Assembly (NCBI RefSeq): GCF_002157505.1
Contig: NZ_NFSC01000023.1
Coordinates: forward strand, 60,824-124,823
Source of the DNA: Arthrobacter agilis
GTDB taxonomy: Bacteria > Actinomycetota > Actinomycetes > Actinomycetales > Micrococcaceae
Direction: 5' to 3'
Length of the DNA: 64,000 nucleotides
In this document: piece by piece, positions 32,907 through 42,560 of the stretch
Position numbering within the stretch: position 1 is the first letter of the stretch
Layout: each line of letters begins with the position of its first letter
The notes under the pieces: generated by a model
The model's database searches: none
The model's input: the letters and a program-made list of their open reading frames with translations, nothing else
What the model was told of the DNA's origin: nothing
Translations under genes and position numbers: made by a program

Positions 32907-34238
32907 TCACCGGACGAGGCAGGGCCTCTTCGGGTCGAAGGTCCAGTCCGGCACGAGATACTGCATGGCTGCGGCGTCGTCGCGGGAACCGAGGCCGTGT
33001 TCCAGGTACAGCTCGTGTGCCGCCTGCAGCGCATCGCGGTCCAGGTCGATGCCGAGGCCCGGCCGCTGGGGGACCGTGATGAACCCGCCCTCGATCGGAA
33101 GGGGCTCCCGGGTGAGGGGCTGACCGTCCTGCCAGATCCAGTGCGTGTCCAGTGCCGTGATGTTCCCCGGAGCAGCCGCTCCGACATGCGTGAACATGGC
33201 GAGGGAGATGTCGAAGTGGTTGTTGGAGTGGGACCCCCACGTGAGGCCGAAGTCGTTGCAGAGCTGCGCCACGCGGACAGAGCCCTGCATCGTCCAGAAG
33301 TGCGGGTCGGCAAGGGGGATGTCCACCGCGTTGGAGCGGATGGCGTGCGCCATCTGGCGCCAGTCGGTCGCGACCATGTTGGTCGCTGTGGGGAGACCCG
33401 TGGCGCGCTTGAATTCGGCCATGGTCTCCCTGCCCGAGAACCCTCCTTCCGCCCCGCAGGGGTCCTCGGCGTAGGCGAGGACGCCGTGAAGTCCCGAGCA
33501 CAGCTCGATGGCGTCCTTGAGGAGCCAGCCACCATTCGGGTCGAGCGTGATCCGGGCTTCCGGGAAGCGGGCAGCCAGGGCCTTGACGGCCGCTACCTCT
33601 TCCGCGCCCGGGAGCACCCCGCCCTTGAGCTTGAAGTCCTGGAACCCGTACCTCGCCTGGGCGGCTTCCGCGAGGGCGACGATCGCCTCCGGGGTCATCG
33701 CTTCGTCCCGGCGGAGGCGTCCCCACGCATCCGACGTGTCATCGCCGCTGAGGTAGGGCAGGTCCGTGCTGGTGCGGTCGCCGACATAGAAGAGGTAACC
33801 GAGCATCTGGACCCGATCGCGCTGCTGTCCCTCGCCCAGGAGTTCTGCGACGGGGACCTCGAGGTGCTGGCCCATCAGGTCCAGGAGCGCCGATTCGATG
33901 GCGGTCACCGCGTGGATCGTCGTACGGAGGTCGAACGTCTGGGCGCCCCGGCCGCCGGCGTCGCGATCGGCGAAGCGCTCGGACACCTGGCGCAGCAGCT
34001 GGCGGTAGAGCGCGATGGGCCGGCCGACCAGCAGGTCACCGGCTTCCTCGATCGTCGAGCGGATGGCCTCGCCTCCGGGGACCTCGCCCAGGCCGGTGCG
34101 GCCCGCCGAGTCGGTGATGATGGCGATGTTGCGCGTGAAGTAGGGCCCGTGGGCTCCGCTGAGGTTCAGCAGCATGCTGTCGTGCCCGGCGACGGGAACG
34201 ACTTCGACGGAGGCCACGGTCGGGGTTGCTGATGTCAT
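32907..34238 (-). CDS. gudD: Glucarate dehydratase
   Basis: 443 residues from the ATG at 34238. Enolase-superfamily enzyme converting D-glucarate to 5-dehydro-4-deoxy-D-glucarate. Motifs: FKLKGG with K203/K205, TLDPNGGW with D233/N235, AYAEDPCG with E258, NMVATDW with N287, and [15 protein letters not shown] with H337. All sit two residues before the positions I recall for E. coli GlucD. The start overlaps the aldehyde dehydrogenase stop by one base (TGATG). Having both this and the galactarate-type enzyme lets the cell use both C6 aldarates. Confidence 0.93.
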   Translation of the reverse strand: MTSATPTVASVEVVPVAGHDSMLLNLSGAHGPYFTRNIAIITDSAGRTGLGEVPGGEAIRSTIEEAGDLLVGRPIALYRQLLRQVSERFADRDAGGRGAQTFDLRTTIHAVTAIESALLDLMGQHLEVPVAELLGEGQQRDRVQMLGYLFYVGDRTSTDLPYLSGDDTSDAWGRLRRDEAMTPEAIVALAEAAQARYGFQDFKLKGGVLPGAEEVAAVKALAARFPEARITLDPNGGWLLKDAIELCSGLHGVLAYAEDPCGAEGGFSGRETMAEFKRATGLPTATNMVATDWRQMAHAIRSNAVDIPLADPHFWTMQGSVRVAQLCNDFGLTWGSHSNNHFDISLAMFTHVGAAAPGNITALDTHWIWQDGQPLTREPLPIEGGFITVPQRPGLGIDLDRDALQAAHELYLEHGLGSRDDAAAMQYLVPDWTFDPKRPCLVR

Positions 34239-35845
34239 CACTCGGTCTCCGCATTCACGACGGTTCCATCCACACGGCGGTTGAGCTTCCACGGGTTGGC
34301 GTCCTGAAGCGGCGCCGGAAGCAGCTCGTCGGGGATGTTCTGGTAGCTGACCGGGCGCTGGAACCGCAGGATGGCCAGCGATCCGACAGAGGTGGAGCGG
34401 GGGTCCGAGGTGGCGGGGTAGGGGCCGCCGTGCACCATGGCGTGGCCGACTTCGACGCCGGTCGGCCAGCTGTTGAACAGGATCCGCCCGACCCTGCGCT
34501 CCAGGACCGGCAACAGGGGAACGATGTCCGCAGAATCTGCCGAGGTCGCATGGATGGTCGCTGTGAGCTGGCCCTCCAGCGCCTCGGCAGCGGCGAGGAG
34601 TTCGTCCTCGCCGGTGTAGCGGACGAAGATCCCCGCGGCTCCGAAGACTTCCTCCTGGAGTCGGATGTTGTCCCGGAAGGTGTCCGTGGTGGTGGTGAAG
34701 AGCACGGCGCCAGGGGCGTTCTCCGTGGGGCCGGGCCGGCCTTCCGCGACGACGTCGACATCGGATTCATCGCGCAGCTTGGACACTCCTGCCGCGCATG
34801 CCTCGGCGATGCCACGCGTGAGCATGGTGGAGCCCTGGGTCTCCCGGAGCGCGTCGGAGGCCGCCGCGACGAACCGATCTCCCTGGGCGCCCGCGGGCAC
34901 GAAGACCAGGCCGGGGTTGGTGCAGAACTGTCCTGCGCCCATCGTCAGTGATCCGACGAGGCCGGAGGCGAGGGCGTCCACGTCCTCGCCGATGGCCCCC
35001 GGGAAGACGAAGACCGGGTTGATCGAGGACATCTCCGCGTACACCGGGATCGGTTCCGGCCGGGCCGCGGCTGTCGCCATGATGGCGGTGCCGCCGCTGC
35101 GGGAGCCCGTGAATCCCACGGCCTTGATGTGCGGGTCGGCCACGAGGGCCTGTCCGATGGACGTACCGGCTCCGAAGACCAGGGAGAAGACCCCGGCCGG
35201 CAGTCCGGATTCCTCGACTGCCCGCGTGATGGCGTGGCCGACGAGTTCCGCGGTGCCGGGGTGCGCGTTGTGGGCCTTCACGATGACGGGACAGCCGGCG
35301 GCGAGGGCCGACGCCGTATCTCCTCCACCCGTGGAGAAGGCGAGGGGGAAGTTGCTGGCACCGAAGACCGCGACGGGGCCGAGGGCGATGTGGCGCTGCC
35401 GGATGTCCAGGCGGGGAAGTGGCGTGCGGTCCGGCAGTGCAGGATCTATCCGTGCCTGCACGTGATCGCCCTGGCGGACGACGTCGGCGAAGAGGCGCAT
35501 CTGCCCCACCGTGCGGGCACGTTCGCCGTCGATACGTGCAGCGGGCAGGCCGGTCTCGAGGACGGCCCGCTCGGTCAGTTCGGCGCCGAGGGCGTCGATG
35601 TTGTCGGCGATGCGCTCGAGGAAAGCGGCACGTTCGGCAGGTGTCGTGGCCCGGTAGGTGTCGAAGGCAGCAGCTGCCGCGGCGGTGGCCTCGGCGAGCT
35701 GGACGCCGTCGATCAGGGTGACGACCGGCTCGAGCTTCTCATTCGTAGCCGGGTTGATGGCGTGCGCGGTGCCGGCAGAACCCTCGACGGCGCGGCCGGC
35801 GATGAGTGACCGGCCGGTGATGGTCGTGCTGAAAGTGGTGGTCAT
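34238..35845 (-). CDS. Aldehyde dehydrogenase, 2-ketoglutarate semialdehyde type
   Basis: 535 residues, NAD(P)+-dependent. Active-site features are [10 protein letters not shown] with N165, [12 protein letters not shown] with K190, [15 protein letters not shown] with E271 and [10 protein letters not shown] with catalytic C308. Length and the [21 protein letters not shown] forms fit ketoglutarate-semialdehyde dehydrogenases of aldarate and pentose pathways. In this operon it would oxidise 2-ketoglutarate semialdehyde, the product of KdgD, to 2-oxoglutarate. Lies 10 bases after kdgD. Confidence 0.92.
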   Translation of the reverse strand: MTTTFSTTITGRSLIAGRAVEGSAGTAHAINPATNEKLEPVVTLIDGVQLAEATAAAAAAFDTYRATTPAERAAFLERIADNIDALGAELTERAVLETGLPAARIDGERARTVGQMRLFADVVRQGDHVQARIDPALPDRTPLPRLDIRQRHIALGPVAVFGASNFPLAFSTGGGDTASALAAGCPVIVKAHNAHPGTAELVGHAITRAVEESGLPAGVFSLVFGAGTSIGQALVADPHIKAVGFTGSRSGGTAIMATAAARPEPIPVYAEMSSINPVFVFPGAIGEDVDALASGLVGSLTMGAGQFCTNPGLVFVPAGAQGDRFVAAASDALRETQGSTMLTRGIAEACAAGVSKLRDESDVDVVAEGRPGPTENAPGAVLFTTTTDTFRDNIRLQEEVFGAAGIFVRYTGEDELLAAAEALEGQLTATIHATSADSADIVPLLPVLERRVGRILFNSWPTGVEVGHAMVHGGPYPATSDPRSTSVGSLAILRFQRPVSYQNIPDELLPAPLQDANPWKLNRRVDGTVVNAETE

Positions 35846-35855
35846 GTCAGGACTC

Positions 35856-36770
35856 CTAGCTGATCTTCTTGATCAGGGTGGACAGTTCGAACTGGTCGGC
35901 CTCGGTGAGGTTCTGCAGGGGCGGGCGCACGAGCCCGCCGTCGCGTCCGACGGCGTCGAGCCCGCCCTTGATGATGCTGACGCCGTATCCCTTCACCCGG
36001 TCACGGATGTCCAGGTAGGGGATGACGAAGTCGTTCAGCTTCTCGTAGACCGCCGTGCGGTCCTGGGCGATGACGTCGCGGTAGAAGGCGAGCGCGAAGT
36101 CCGGGACGAAGTTGAACATCGCCGACGAGTACGTGCTCACGCCCAGCTGGAGGAGGGGCAGGGCGAACGTCTCCGCCGTAGGCAGGCCGCCGATGTAGGT
36201 GAGGCGCTCGCCGACCCGGGCGTAGATCCGGGTCATCTGCTCGATGTTCCCGATGCCGTCCTTGAACCCGATGAGGTTCGGGTTGCGGTCGGCGAGGATG
36301 GCGACGGAGCGGTCGGTGAGGACGGCGTTCGCGCGGCTGTAGACGATGACGCCCAGGGTGGTTGCTGCACACACTGCACTAACGTGCTCGATCAGGCCTT
36401 CCTGGTCGGCCTCCGTCAGGTAGGGCGGCATGAGGAGGATGCCGTCCGCTCCGGCTTCCTCGGCTGCCCGCACGTGCCCGATGGCCGAGAACGTCCCGCC
36501 GGTGGCCGGGGCGATGACGGGGACCTTGCCTCCGATCTCGTCCACGGCGACCCGGACCACCCGGTCCATCTCGGCGGTCGTGAGGGAGAAGCCCTCGCCC
36601 GTGCCTCCGGCAGCGAACAGTCCCGCCACGTCGAAGTCCGACTGCCATGCCAGGTGCTCGCGGTACCGGCCCTCGTCGAACTGCAACTCCTCGTCGAAGT
36701 GGGTGACGGGGAAGGAGAGGAGGCCCGACTTGATGCGCTGTGCCAGCTCGGAGGGATTCAGGTGAGCCAC
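35856..36770 (-). CDS. kdgD: 5-dehydro-4-deoxyglucarate dehydratase
   Basis: 304 residues of the DapA/N-acetylneuraminate-lyase superfamily. It dehydrates and decarboxylates 5-dehydro-4-deoxyglucarate to 2-ketoglutarate semialdehyde. Visible are the [10 protein letters not shown] substrate loop, Y144 in [11 protein letters not shown], and the Schiff-base lysine K170 in [13 protein letters not shown] start with AAGGAC upstream. First gene of the operon kdgD, aldehyde dehydrogenase, gudD, galactarate-type dehydratase. Repeated GATAC/TCTAA words upstream are likely operator sequence. Confidence 0.93.
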   Translation of the reverse strand: MAHLNPSELAQRIKSGLLSFPVTHFDEELQFDEGRYREHLAWQSDFDVAGLFAAGGTGEGFSLTTAEMDRVVRVAVDEIGGKVPVIAPATGGTFSAIGHVRAAEEAGADGILLMPPYLTEADQEGLIEHVSAVCAATTLGVIVYSRANAVLTDRSVAILADRNPNLIGFKDGIGNIEQMTRIYARVGERLTYIGGLPTAETFALPLLQLGVSTYSSAMFNFVPDFALAFYRDVIAQDRTAVYEKLNDFVIPYLDIRDRVKGYGVSIIKGGLDAVGRDGGLVRPPLQNLTEADQFELSTLIKKIS

Positions 36771-36846
36771 GAGAAGGTCCTTCGGTAGGGGTGGCGCCGC
36801 CGATCGGGCGCCGGAGAAGTTCTGATGGACCCCAGCCTATGAAGCA

Positions 36847-36900
36847 CCCCGATACGTGTCTAAGACTGTTTTAGAATGGCCCGATACCTTAGCGGTATCG
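36847..36900. promoter_or_regulatory. Candidate operator upstream of kdgD
   Basis: Holds CCCCGATAC (36847), TCTAA-N7-TTAGA (36859-36875), and CGATACC-TTAGC-GGTATCG (36882-36900), a 7-bp inverted repeat just past the LysR stop. GATACC/GGTATC and TCTAAG/CTTAGA words occur again upstream of the LysR and tctC genes. The inverted repeat could also act as the LysR terminator. Confidence 0.5.
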
Positions 36901-36906
36901 CGGGTT

Positions 36907-37791
36907 TCAGTCCTCCTGCTCGGTGACGGCTTCCAGGACGCGGTGGAGCGCCGGATTCTTCGAGTCCCGGAGCCAGATGGCGAAGAGTTCCACCGGGTCG
37001 GAGCCGAAGCCCTCGATGTCGCAGTACCGGACCCCGTCGATCCCCAGGACCGTCGTCGAATGCGGCACGAGGGCGATGCCCCGGTTGGCTGCCACCAGCG
37101 ACACCATGGTGAGGATCTGGGCGACCGTATGGACGTAGTGGAGCTGGCCGGCCGGTGCCAGGCGGACGATAAGGTCGTAGAAATACTTCGCCTGGGTGGG
37201 CGAATGCATGATCAGCGCTTCGCTCTTCAGATCCTCGATCGTCAGGGGGCGCCCGACGTACGCGAGGTGGTGGGACTCCGGCACGGCTGCCACCAGGGGC
37301 TCCCGATACAGCAGTCGGGAACTGAACACGTCCTCGTCGAAAGGTGGGCGGGCGAGTCCGAGGTCGATGTCGCCATCCAGGAGAGCTCGAACCTGCTCCC
37401 CGGTCACCATCTCCCGCAGCTCGACGTCGACCTCCGGCAGTTCCCTCGAGATCTCGTTGAGGAGTGCGCCGAGGATGCCGAAGGTCGACGCCGCCGTGAA
37501 ACCTATGCGGATCGACCCCGCGGATCCCTTCGAGATCCGTCGCGCCAGGTCCGGTGCGCTCTCGGCCAGCGCAAGAAGCCGTTGTGCCTCGACCAGGAAC
37601 GCGGTGCCGGCCGCTGTGAGCGATACACCGCGACTGTCGCGCTCGAAGAGCTGCACCTGGATCGCCTTTTCCAGCTTCTGTATCTGGCGGCTCAGGGGCG
37701 GCTGAGTCATGCGGAGTCTCTCCGCGGCCTTGCCGAAGTGCAGTTCCTCGGCGACGGCGACGAAACCGCGTAATTGATCGAGCGAATACAT
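36907..37791 (-). CDS. LysR family transcriptional regulator of the aldarate locus
   Basis: 294 residues. N-terminal LysR helix-turn-helix: LRGFVAVAEELHFGKAAERL, RMTQPPLSRQIQKLEKAI, LFERDSRGVSLTAAG. The C-terminal effector domain follows from about residue 90 (GSIRIGFTAASTFGILGALL). It lies between the catabolic operon (same strand, downstream) and the divergent tctCBA operon, the classic position for a LysR activator of both. An aldarate or pathway intermediate is the likely inducer (inferred). Confidence 0.93.
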   Translation of the reverse strand: MYSLDQLRGFVAVAEELHFGKAAERLRMTQPPLSRQIQKLEKAIQVQLFERDSRGVSLTAAGTAFLVEAQRLLALAESAPDLARRISKGSAGSIRIGFTAASTFGILGALLNEISRELPEVDVELREMVTGEQVRALLDGDIDLGLARPPFDEDVFSSRLLYREPLVAAVPESHHLAYVGRPLTIEDLKSEALIMHSPTQAKYFYDLIVRLAPAGQLHYVHTVAQILTMVSLVAANRGIALVPHSTTVLGIDGVRYCDIEGFGSDPVELFAIWLRDSKNPALHRVLEAVTEQED

Positions 37792-37802
37792 GATGCCCAG
37801 AG

Positions 37803-37868
37803 GGTATCACCCCATACTTTATTGGGCTTAGACATGCATGATGACGCTTTCTAAGCTTTTTGTATCAG
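37803..37868. promoter_or_regulatory. Divergent LysR/tctC control region
   Basis: GGTATCACCCCATAC (37803-37817), CTTAGA (37827-37832), TCTAAG (37850-37855) and GTATCAGG (37861-37868) lie in this AT-richer gap. The same words occur before kdgD. LysR proteins bind such paired half-sites upstream of divergent targets. Confidence 0.5.
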
Positions 37869-37928
37869 GCCGCCGCGTGACTGCCATCACAGGCAGGACG
37901 GATCCGGCCTTCATCAAAGGAGATCTCA

Positions 37929-38945
37929 ATGTTCCACTCGAAGCTCGCCCTCCGCTCGGCATCCACCGCCGGCGCAGCAGCCGTTCTGGCACTGACTCTC
38001 TCCGCCTGCGGTGGCAATGTCGCCAACTCCGGTGGAAGTGATGACGCAAGCGACTTCCCCTCCGGCCCGGTGACGCTGACGATCGGGCAGGACCCAGGCG
38101 GCAGCACCGACCTCATCGGGCGGGCCGTCGCCGAGAACGCGTCCGACGCCCTCGGAGCCCCCATGCCCGTCGTCAACAAGCCGGGTGCCAATGGGGCACT
38201 GGCCACGAAGGAGGTCGCGAACTCCACTCCTGATGGACAGACACTCGTCCTCCTCAACGCATCCCTGATCGCGATCACGCCGCTGGCCGTCAGCGAGGAC
38301 GAAGCCGTGAAGCTGGACGATCTCGAGGTGATCTCCGGCATCTCGCAGGACGACTACGTGCTCGTGGCCAATGCCGAGTCGGAGTACAAGACCGTCGAGG
38401 ACATCGTGGTCGCGGACAAGCCGTTCAACTTCGCGACCACCGGCGTCGGCACGGCCAGCCAGCTCGCACAGGCACTGCTCTTCAAGCAGGCGGGTGTCGA
38501 CGGCACCGATGTCCCGTTCGACGGCGGCTCTCCCGCCATGACGGCCATCCTCGGCAACCAGGTGGATTTCGCCACCATCCAGCTCGGCGAGGCGCGGCCG
38601 CAGATCGAAGCCGGTGCCCTGAGGCCGATCGTGACCTTCTCGGAGGAACGCAACCAGTACCTCCCCGACGTTCCCACCGCCCTCGAGGCAGGCTACGACG
38701 TCCCTGTGTCCCAGTACCGGGCCATTGCCGCTCCGAAGGGCACCCCGGAACCGGCGCTGGAGAAGCTGCGCGAGGCTGTCTCGGCCGCGTTCGAGAGCGA
38801 GGAGTACAAGCAGTTCAACGAGGAGAACCTCTTCACCCCGCACGAGGTCGATGGTGAGCAGGTCGTCGAGGAGTGGACCGCCAACGCTGCCAAGTACAAG
38901 GAACTGGTGGAGAAGTACGACATCGACCTCGGCGGCGAGCAGTGA
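37929..38945 (+). CDS. tctC: Tripartite tricarboxylate transporter substrate-binding protein (lipoprotein)
   Basis: 338 residues. Lipoprotein signal with lipobox LSAC near residue 27-30. The Bug/TctC fold follows: GPVTLTIGQDPGGSTDLIGR, PMPVVNKPGANGALATKEV, NFATTGVGTASQLAQALL, DVPFDGGSPAMTAILGNQVD, KGTPEPALEKLREAVSAAF. It binds an organic acid outside the membrane and delivers it to TctAB. Its place in an aldarate locus suggests glucarate/galactarate as ligand rather than citrate. AAAGGAGATCTCA before the ATG. Confidence 0.93.
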   Translation: MFHSKLALRSASTAGAAAVLALTLSACGGNVANSGGSDDASDFPSGPVTLTIGQDPGGSTDLIGRAVAENASDALGAPMPVVNKPGANGALATKEVANSTPDGQTLVLLNASLIAITPLAVSEDEAVKLDDLEVISGISQDDYVLVANAESEYKTVEDIVVADKPFNFATTGVGTASQLAQALLFKQAGVDGTDVPFDGGSPAMTAILGNQVDFATIQLGEARPQIEAGALRPIVTFSEERNQYLPDVPTALEAGYDVPVSQYRAIAAPKGTPEPALEKLREAVSAAFESEEYKQFNEENLFTPHEVDGEQVVEEWTANAAKYKELVEKYDIDLGGEQ

Positions 38946-39535
38946 CATCGTCACCTGAAGCGGGCCGCCGGGCAACCGGCGGCTCGCACCCCCTCCACCC
39001 GGAGCCCGAGCACCGCGTTGCAGACCCGGGCGCGGACTTCATCGAAGACCTGACACCCGAGGACCTTGCCGCCCAGTGGGAGGAGGAACGGCCTCCCGCA
39101 GCGGGACCCGCCGCGAACATCGCCTCGGCGATCGTCGTCACCGCCCTCGGGGTCGCCGGCACCATCGGCTCGATACGGCTCGGACTGGGATCCCCGGCCG
39201 AGCCGGAACCAGGACTGTGGCCGTTCATGATCAGTGTCCTGCTCGTGGTCCTGGGTATCGCCCTCGGCCTGTTCGGCAGGAACGTCCTCGACGCGGAGAA
39301 GTTCTCCCGCTCCAGCCTGCAGGTCGCGGCAGGACTGCTCAGCCTCGTCGTCTTCACGCTCCTTCTCGGACGGATCGGCTTCGAGATCCCGGCGCTGCTC
39401 CTGAACGTGGTCTGGCTCCGCTTCCTGGGCAGGGAGACGTGGCGCATGACCGCCGTGCTGAGCGTGGGCATCACCGTCGCGTTCTACCTGCTCTTCGTCT
39501 CCGCACTCAACGTGCCCATCCCGCATCTGTTCTAG
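38942..39535 (+). CDS. tctB: Tripartite tricarboxylate transporter small membrane subunit
   Basis: 197 residues from a GTG overlapping the tctC stop (GTGA). A ~55-residue cytoplasmic acidic region precedes four predicted membrane helices (about 60-82, 93-112, 130-155, 165-190), as in TctB. The motif EPGLWPFMISVLLVVLGIAL is typical. Complex partner of TctA. Confidence 0.9.
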   Translation: MTSSPEAGRRATGGSHPLHPEPEHRVADPGADFIEDLTPEDLAAQWEEERPPAAGPAANIASAIVVTALGVAGTIGSIRLGLGSPAEPEPGLWPFMISVLLVVLGIALGLFGRNVLDAEKFSRSSLQVAAGLLSLVVFTLLLGRIGFEIPALLLNVVWLRFLGRETWRMTAVLSVGITVAFYLLFVSALNVPIPHLF

Positions 39536-39544
39536 GGAACCCCC

Positions 39545-41071
39545 ATGGAATTTTTTGAACCGGTACTGAACGGTTTCGGCGTCGTCCTCGAGCCGACGAA
39601 CCTGCTCTACTGCCTCCTCGGCGTCGTCATCGGCATGCTGATCGGTGTCCTGCCCGGCCTCGGGCCCGCCGCGACCATCGCCATCCTGCTGCCCCTGACC
39701 TACGGCATCGAACCCGTCACCGCGATCATCATGCTCTCCGGCATCTTCTACGGCGCCCAGTACGGCGGCACCATCACCTCCGTCCTGCTCCGGCTACCGG
39801 GTGAAGCATCCTCCGTGGTCACCGTCTTCGATGGCTACGCGCTGACGAAGCAGGGCCGGGCAGGGACGGCACTGGGTGTTGCAGCCATCGGATCCTTCAT
39901 CGGCGGCACGGTGGCCATCGTCGGGCTGACGTTCCTGGCACCCCTCGTCGCCGGCTTCGCCCTCGACTTCGGCCCACCCGAATACACGGCCCTGGCCCTG
40001 CTCGGCATCCTCCTGGTCGCCACCGTCAGCAACGGTGGCCGGCTCAAATCCCTGATTGCCGCCGCCGTCGGACTCCTGCTGGCGACGGTCGGCCGCGACG
40101 GCTTCACCGGCGAGTCCCGCTTCACCTTCGGTAGCCTGGAACTCGCCGATGGACTCGATTTCGTCCCGATCGCGATGGGCATCTTCGGGCTCGGCGAGAT
40201 CCTCTACAACCTCGAGGAACGCCACAACAAGGTCTCCGCCCCGGCGAAGGTGGCCAACGTCTGGCCCTCCCGCAAGGACCTGAAGCAGGCATCGGGCGCT
40301 ATCGGCCGCGGGTCCGTGCTCGGATTCTTCCTGGGCATCCTCCCCGGCGGAGGCGCTACCCTCTCATCCCTGGCGGCCTACGCGATGGAGAAGAAGCGCG
40401 CCAAGGACCCGTCACGTTTCGGCAGGGGTGCCATCGAAGGTGTCGCCGGACCCGAGACTGCGAACAACGCGGCAGCGACGTCGTCCTTCATCCCCCTGCT
40501 CACGCTGGGTATCCCCGCGAATGCGACCATGGCCATCATCTTCGGTGCGCTGCTCATCCAGGGCGTCACACCGGGCCCGCAGCTCGTGCAGAACGACCCC
40601 GAACTGTTCTGGGGCGTCGTCAACTCCATGTACATCGGCAACATCCTGCTGCTGATCATGAGCATCCCCCTCGTCGGCGTCTTCGTGCGGATCCTCCGCG
40701 TTCGCCCCGCGATCCTCGCCCCGATCACCGTGCTCATCACCCTCATCGGGGTGTACACGATCAACAACAGCATCTTCGATATCTGGCTGGTCATCTTCTT
40801 CGGTGTTTTCGGGTACCTGATGAAGAAGTTCGGGTTCGAACCCGGACCGCTCGTCCTGGCGTTCGTCCTCGGGGCTCTGCTCGAGGAGAGCCTGCGGCGC
40901 TCGCTCCTCCTCTTCGGTGGTGACGCGACCCAGTTCGCCGGCCGCCCCATCACCGCCGTCCTCCTCTTCGTCTTCATCGTCGTCATTCTCCTTCCGGTCC
41001 TCCAGAAGGCTCGAAAGAACCGGGCGGCCAAGGCCACGACCATCCCCACCAAGCACAAGGAATCGGTATGA
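39545..41071 (+). CDS. tctA: Tripartite tricarboxylate transporter large permease
   Basis: 508 residues, about 11-12 membrane helices. Family motifs: GVLPGLGPAATIAILLPLTY, FYGAQYGGTITSVLLRLPGE, ILPGGGATLSSLAAYAMEKK, GVAGPETANNAAATSSFIPL, LTLGIPANATMAIIFGALLI. It is the sodium- or proton-coupled pore of the transporter. Its stop overlaps the start of a universal stress protein gene by four bases. Confidence 0.95.
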   Translation: MEFFEPVLNGFGVVLEPTNLLYCLLGVVIGMLIGVLPGLGPAATIAILLPLTYGIEPVTAIIMLSGIFYGAQYGGTITSVLLRLPGEASSVVTVFDGYALTKQGRAGTALGVAAIGSFIGGTVAIVGLTFLAPLVAGFALDFGPPEYTALALLGILLVATVSNGGRLKSLIAAAVGLLLATVGRDGFTGESRFTFGSLELADGLDFVPIAMGIFGLGEILYNLEERHNKVSAPAKVANVWPSRKDLKQASGAIGRGSVLGFFLGILPGGGATLSSLAAYAMEKKRAKDPSRFGRGAIEGVAGPETANNAAATSSFIPLLTLGIPANATMAIIFGALLIQGVTPGPQLVQNDPELFWGVVNSMYIGNILLLIMSIPLVGVFVRILRVRPAILAPITVLITLIGVYTINNSIFDIWLVIFFGVFGYLMKKFGFEPGPLVLAFVLGALLEESLRRSLLLFGGDATQFAGRPITAVLLFVFIVVILLPVLQKARKNRAAKATTIPTKHKESV

Positions 41072-41475
41072 GCATCCTCATCGGCTATGTCCCCACTCCC
41101 GAAGGGGAGGCCGCCCTCGAAGCCGGCCTGAAGGAGGCGCAGCTGAGGGACACGAACGCCGTCATCCTCAATTCGCCCCGCAAGGGAGCCCCCGTGGATC
41201 CCGTCCTCGTCCCGGAGGACCAGGTCGCCGAGCTGGTCCGGCGGGCCAGGGCCGCCGGCGTGGAGGCGGTCGTCCGGCAGCCCGGACACACGGATGACCT
41301 CACCGACGAGTTCATCGGACTCGCCGAAGAGATCGACGCCTCCCTCATCGTCATCGGGCTGCGGAAGCGGAGCCAGGTCGGGAAATTCATCATGGGCAGC
41401 CATGCCCAGCGGATCCTGCTCCAGGTCGACCGACCCGTCCTCGCCGTCAAGGCGACGAGCGATTTCGCCCGCTGA
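41068..41475 (+). CDS. Universal stress protein (UspA family)
   Basis: 135 residues, single Usp domain: MSILIGYVPTPEGEAALEAG at the start, IDASLIVIGLRKRSQVGKFI near 90 and GSHAQRILLQVDRPVLAVKA at the end. The G-x2-G-x8-G-(S/T) ATP loop is only partly kept (GLRKRSQVGKFIMGSHAQ). Being translationally coupled to TctA is informative: Usp proteins linked to transporters can regulate them through nucleotide binding. Confidence 0.92.
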   Translation: MSILIGYVPTPEGEAALEAGLKEAQLRDTNAVILNSPRKGAPVDPVLVPEDQVAELVRRARAAGVEAVVRQPGHTDDLTDEFIGLAEEIDASLIVIGLRKRSQVGKFIMGSHAQRILLQVDRPVLAVKATSDFAR

Positions 41476-41509
41476 CGGTTCCTGCCGGCACGAACCGGCA
41501 CCCTGAACT

Positions 41510-41559
41510 CCGGGGCCATCCTGAAAACCGATAGCGCGGCAGGGTGGCCCCGGTTCTTT
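41510..41559 (+). terminator. Terminator of the tctCBA-usp operon
   Basis: CCGGGGCCATCCTG (41510-41523) pairs with CAGGGTGGCCCCGG (41540-41553), 14 bp with one G-U, followed by TTCTTT. A classic intrinsic terminator. Confidence 0.85.
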
Positions 41560-41673
41560 CCCCAATCCTGCAGGGGTCCACGATCGGCGCCATCCCGCCC
41601 CTCCCGGTCACGGTTCAGCGCCGATTCCGGTAGCGGCGCCGCCCTGCTGCCGTGAGGGGTCGATCATGGGAGC

Positions 41674-42336
41674 ATGACATGGCCGGCTGGACCGGGCATT
41701 GCAGCCCTTGCGGCGGTCGTCCTCGCTGCCTGCGCGACACCGGGGTACCCCGGCGCCGAGCCCGTCCCCGAGCCCGGCGTCGCCCCGCGCGCCGTCGAGC
41801 CGGCGTCCGCATCGGCACCTGCGCCCCGGGCCGCCGAGGGCGAGCTGATCGGACAGGGCACAGTGCTGCAGGTAGGGGACACCCTGCCCCGGTTCTGCCT
41901 CGGCGGTGTGATGGAGTCCTATCCACCGCAGTGCAGCGGACCTCTGATCGACAACTGGGACTGGGCGCTCGCCGCGCAGTCCGAGACGGCATCCGGCGTC
42001 ACCTGGGGCGCCTACGCGGTGACCGGCACATGGGACGGTACGGTCTTCACGATGACCGGCGCACCGGTCCCGCTGTCCCTCTACGACGCCCTGCCCTTCG
42101 AGGATCCCCGCCTCCCCGAGGGGAGGCGGGGTCCGGCGAACCGGCAGGAGCTCGAACGCATCCAGCAGGAGCTCTTCTCCGGGGCGGGCGACGACCTGCC
42201 GCTCAGCGGAGTGCCGGGCGACGGTTACCTCACGGTCACGGTGGTGTACGACGACGGCTCCCTGCAGACGCGCATGGACGCCGAGTACGGTGTCGGCGTC
42301 GTCGTCGTGCTGTCCGCGCTGCGTCCGCTGACCTGA
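41674..42336 (+). CDS. Putative lipoprotein of unknown function
   Basis: 220 residues. Lipoprotein signal with lipobox VLAAC near residues 16-20, then a Pro/Ala/Glu-rich spacer. A folded part from about 60 contains LIGQGTVLQVGDTLPRFCLG, YPPQCSGPLIDNWDW and GVTWGAYAVTGTWDGTVFTM, with two cysteines that could pair. It ends in YLTVTVVYDDGSLQTRMDAE. Proteins with the QCSGP / GxYAVTGxWDG pattern occur in actinobacteria, but I know no function. Probably membrane-anchored outside the cell. Confidence 0.78.
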   Translation: MTWPAGPGIAALAAVVLAACATPGYPGAEPVPEPGVAPRAVEPASASAPAPRAAEGELIGQGTVLQVGDTLPRFCLGGVMESYPPQCSGPLIDNWDWALAAQSETASGVTWGAYAVTGTWDGTVFTMTGAPVPLSLYDALPFEDPRLPEGRRGPANRQELERIQQELFSGAGDDLPLSGVPGDGYLTVTVVYDDGSLQTRMDAEYGVGVVVVLSALRPLT

Positions 42337-42560
42337 GCGGGAATACCCGCTGGTTCCCGGCTCGTCCAGTCGGAGAAAAGCCCTGCAGGGGTTGCAGCGC
42401 TGATGCCAGAATGAGGGGAACAAGGGTTCCCGGCACACGCCGGTGCTTCCCCGGGCAGTCAGGAAGCCGGCCGCCGAGGGTACCTTGCCGCGCTGCCCGC
42501 CGGGCGGCGGCTACCGAGCGGCTTCCTGCCCCCGTCCGGGCCGCCCGAAGGAATCCGTCA

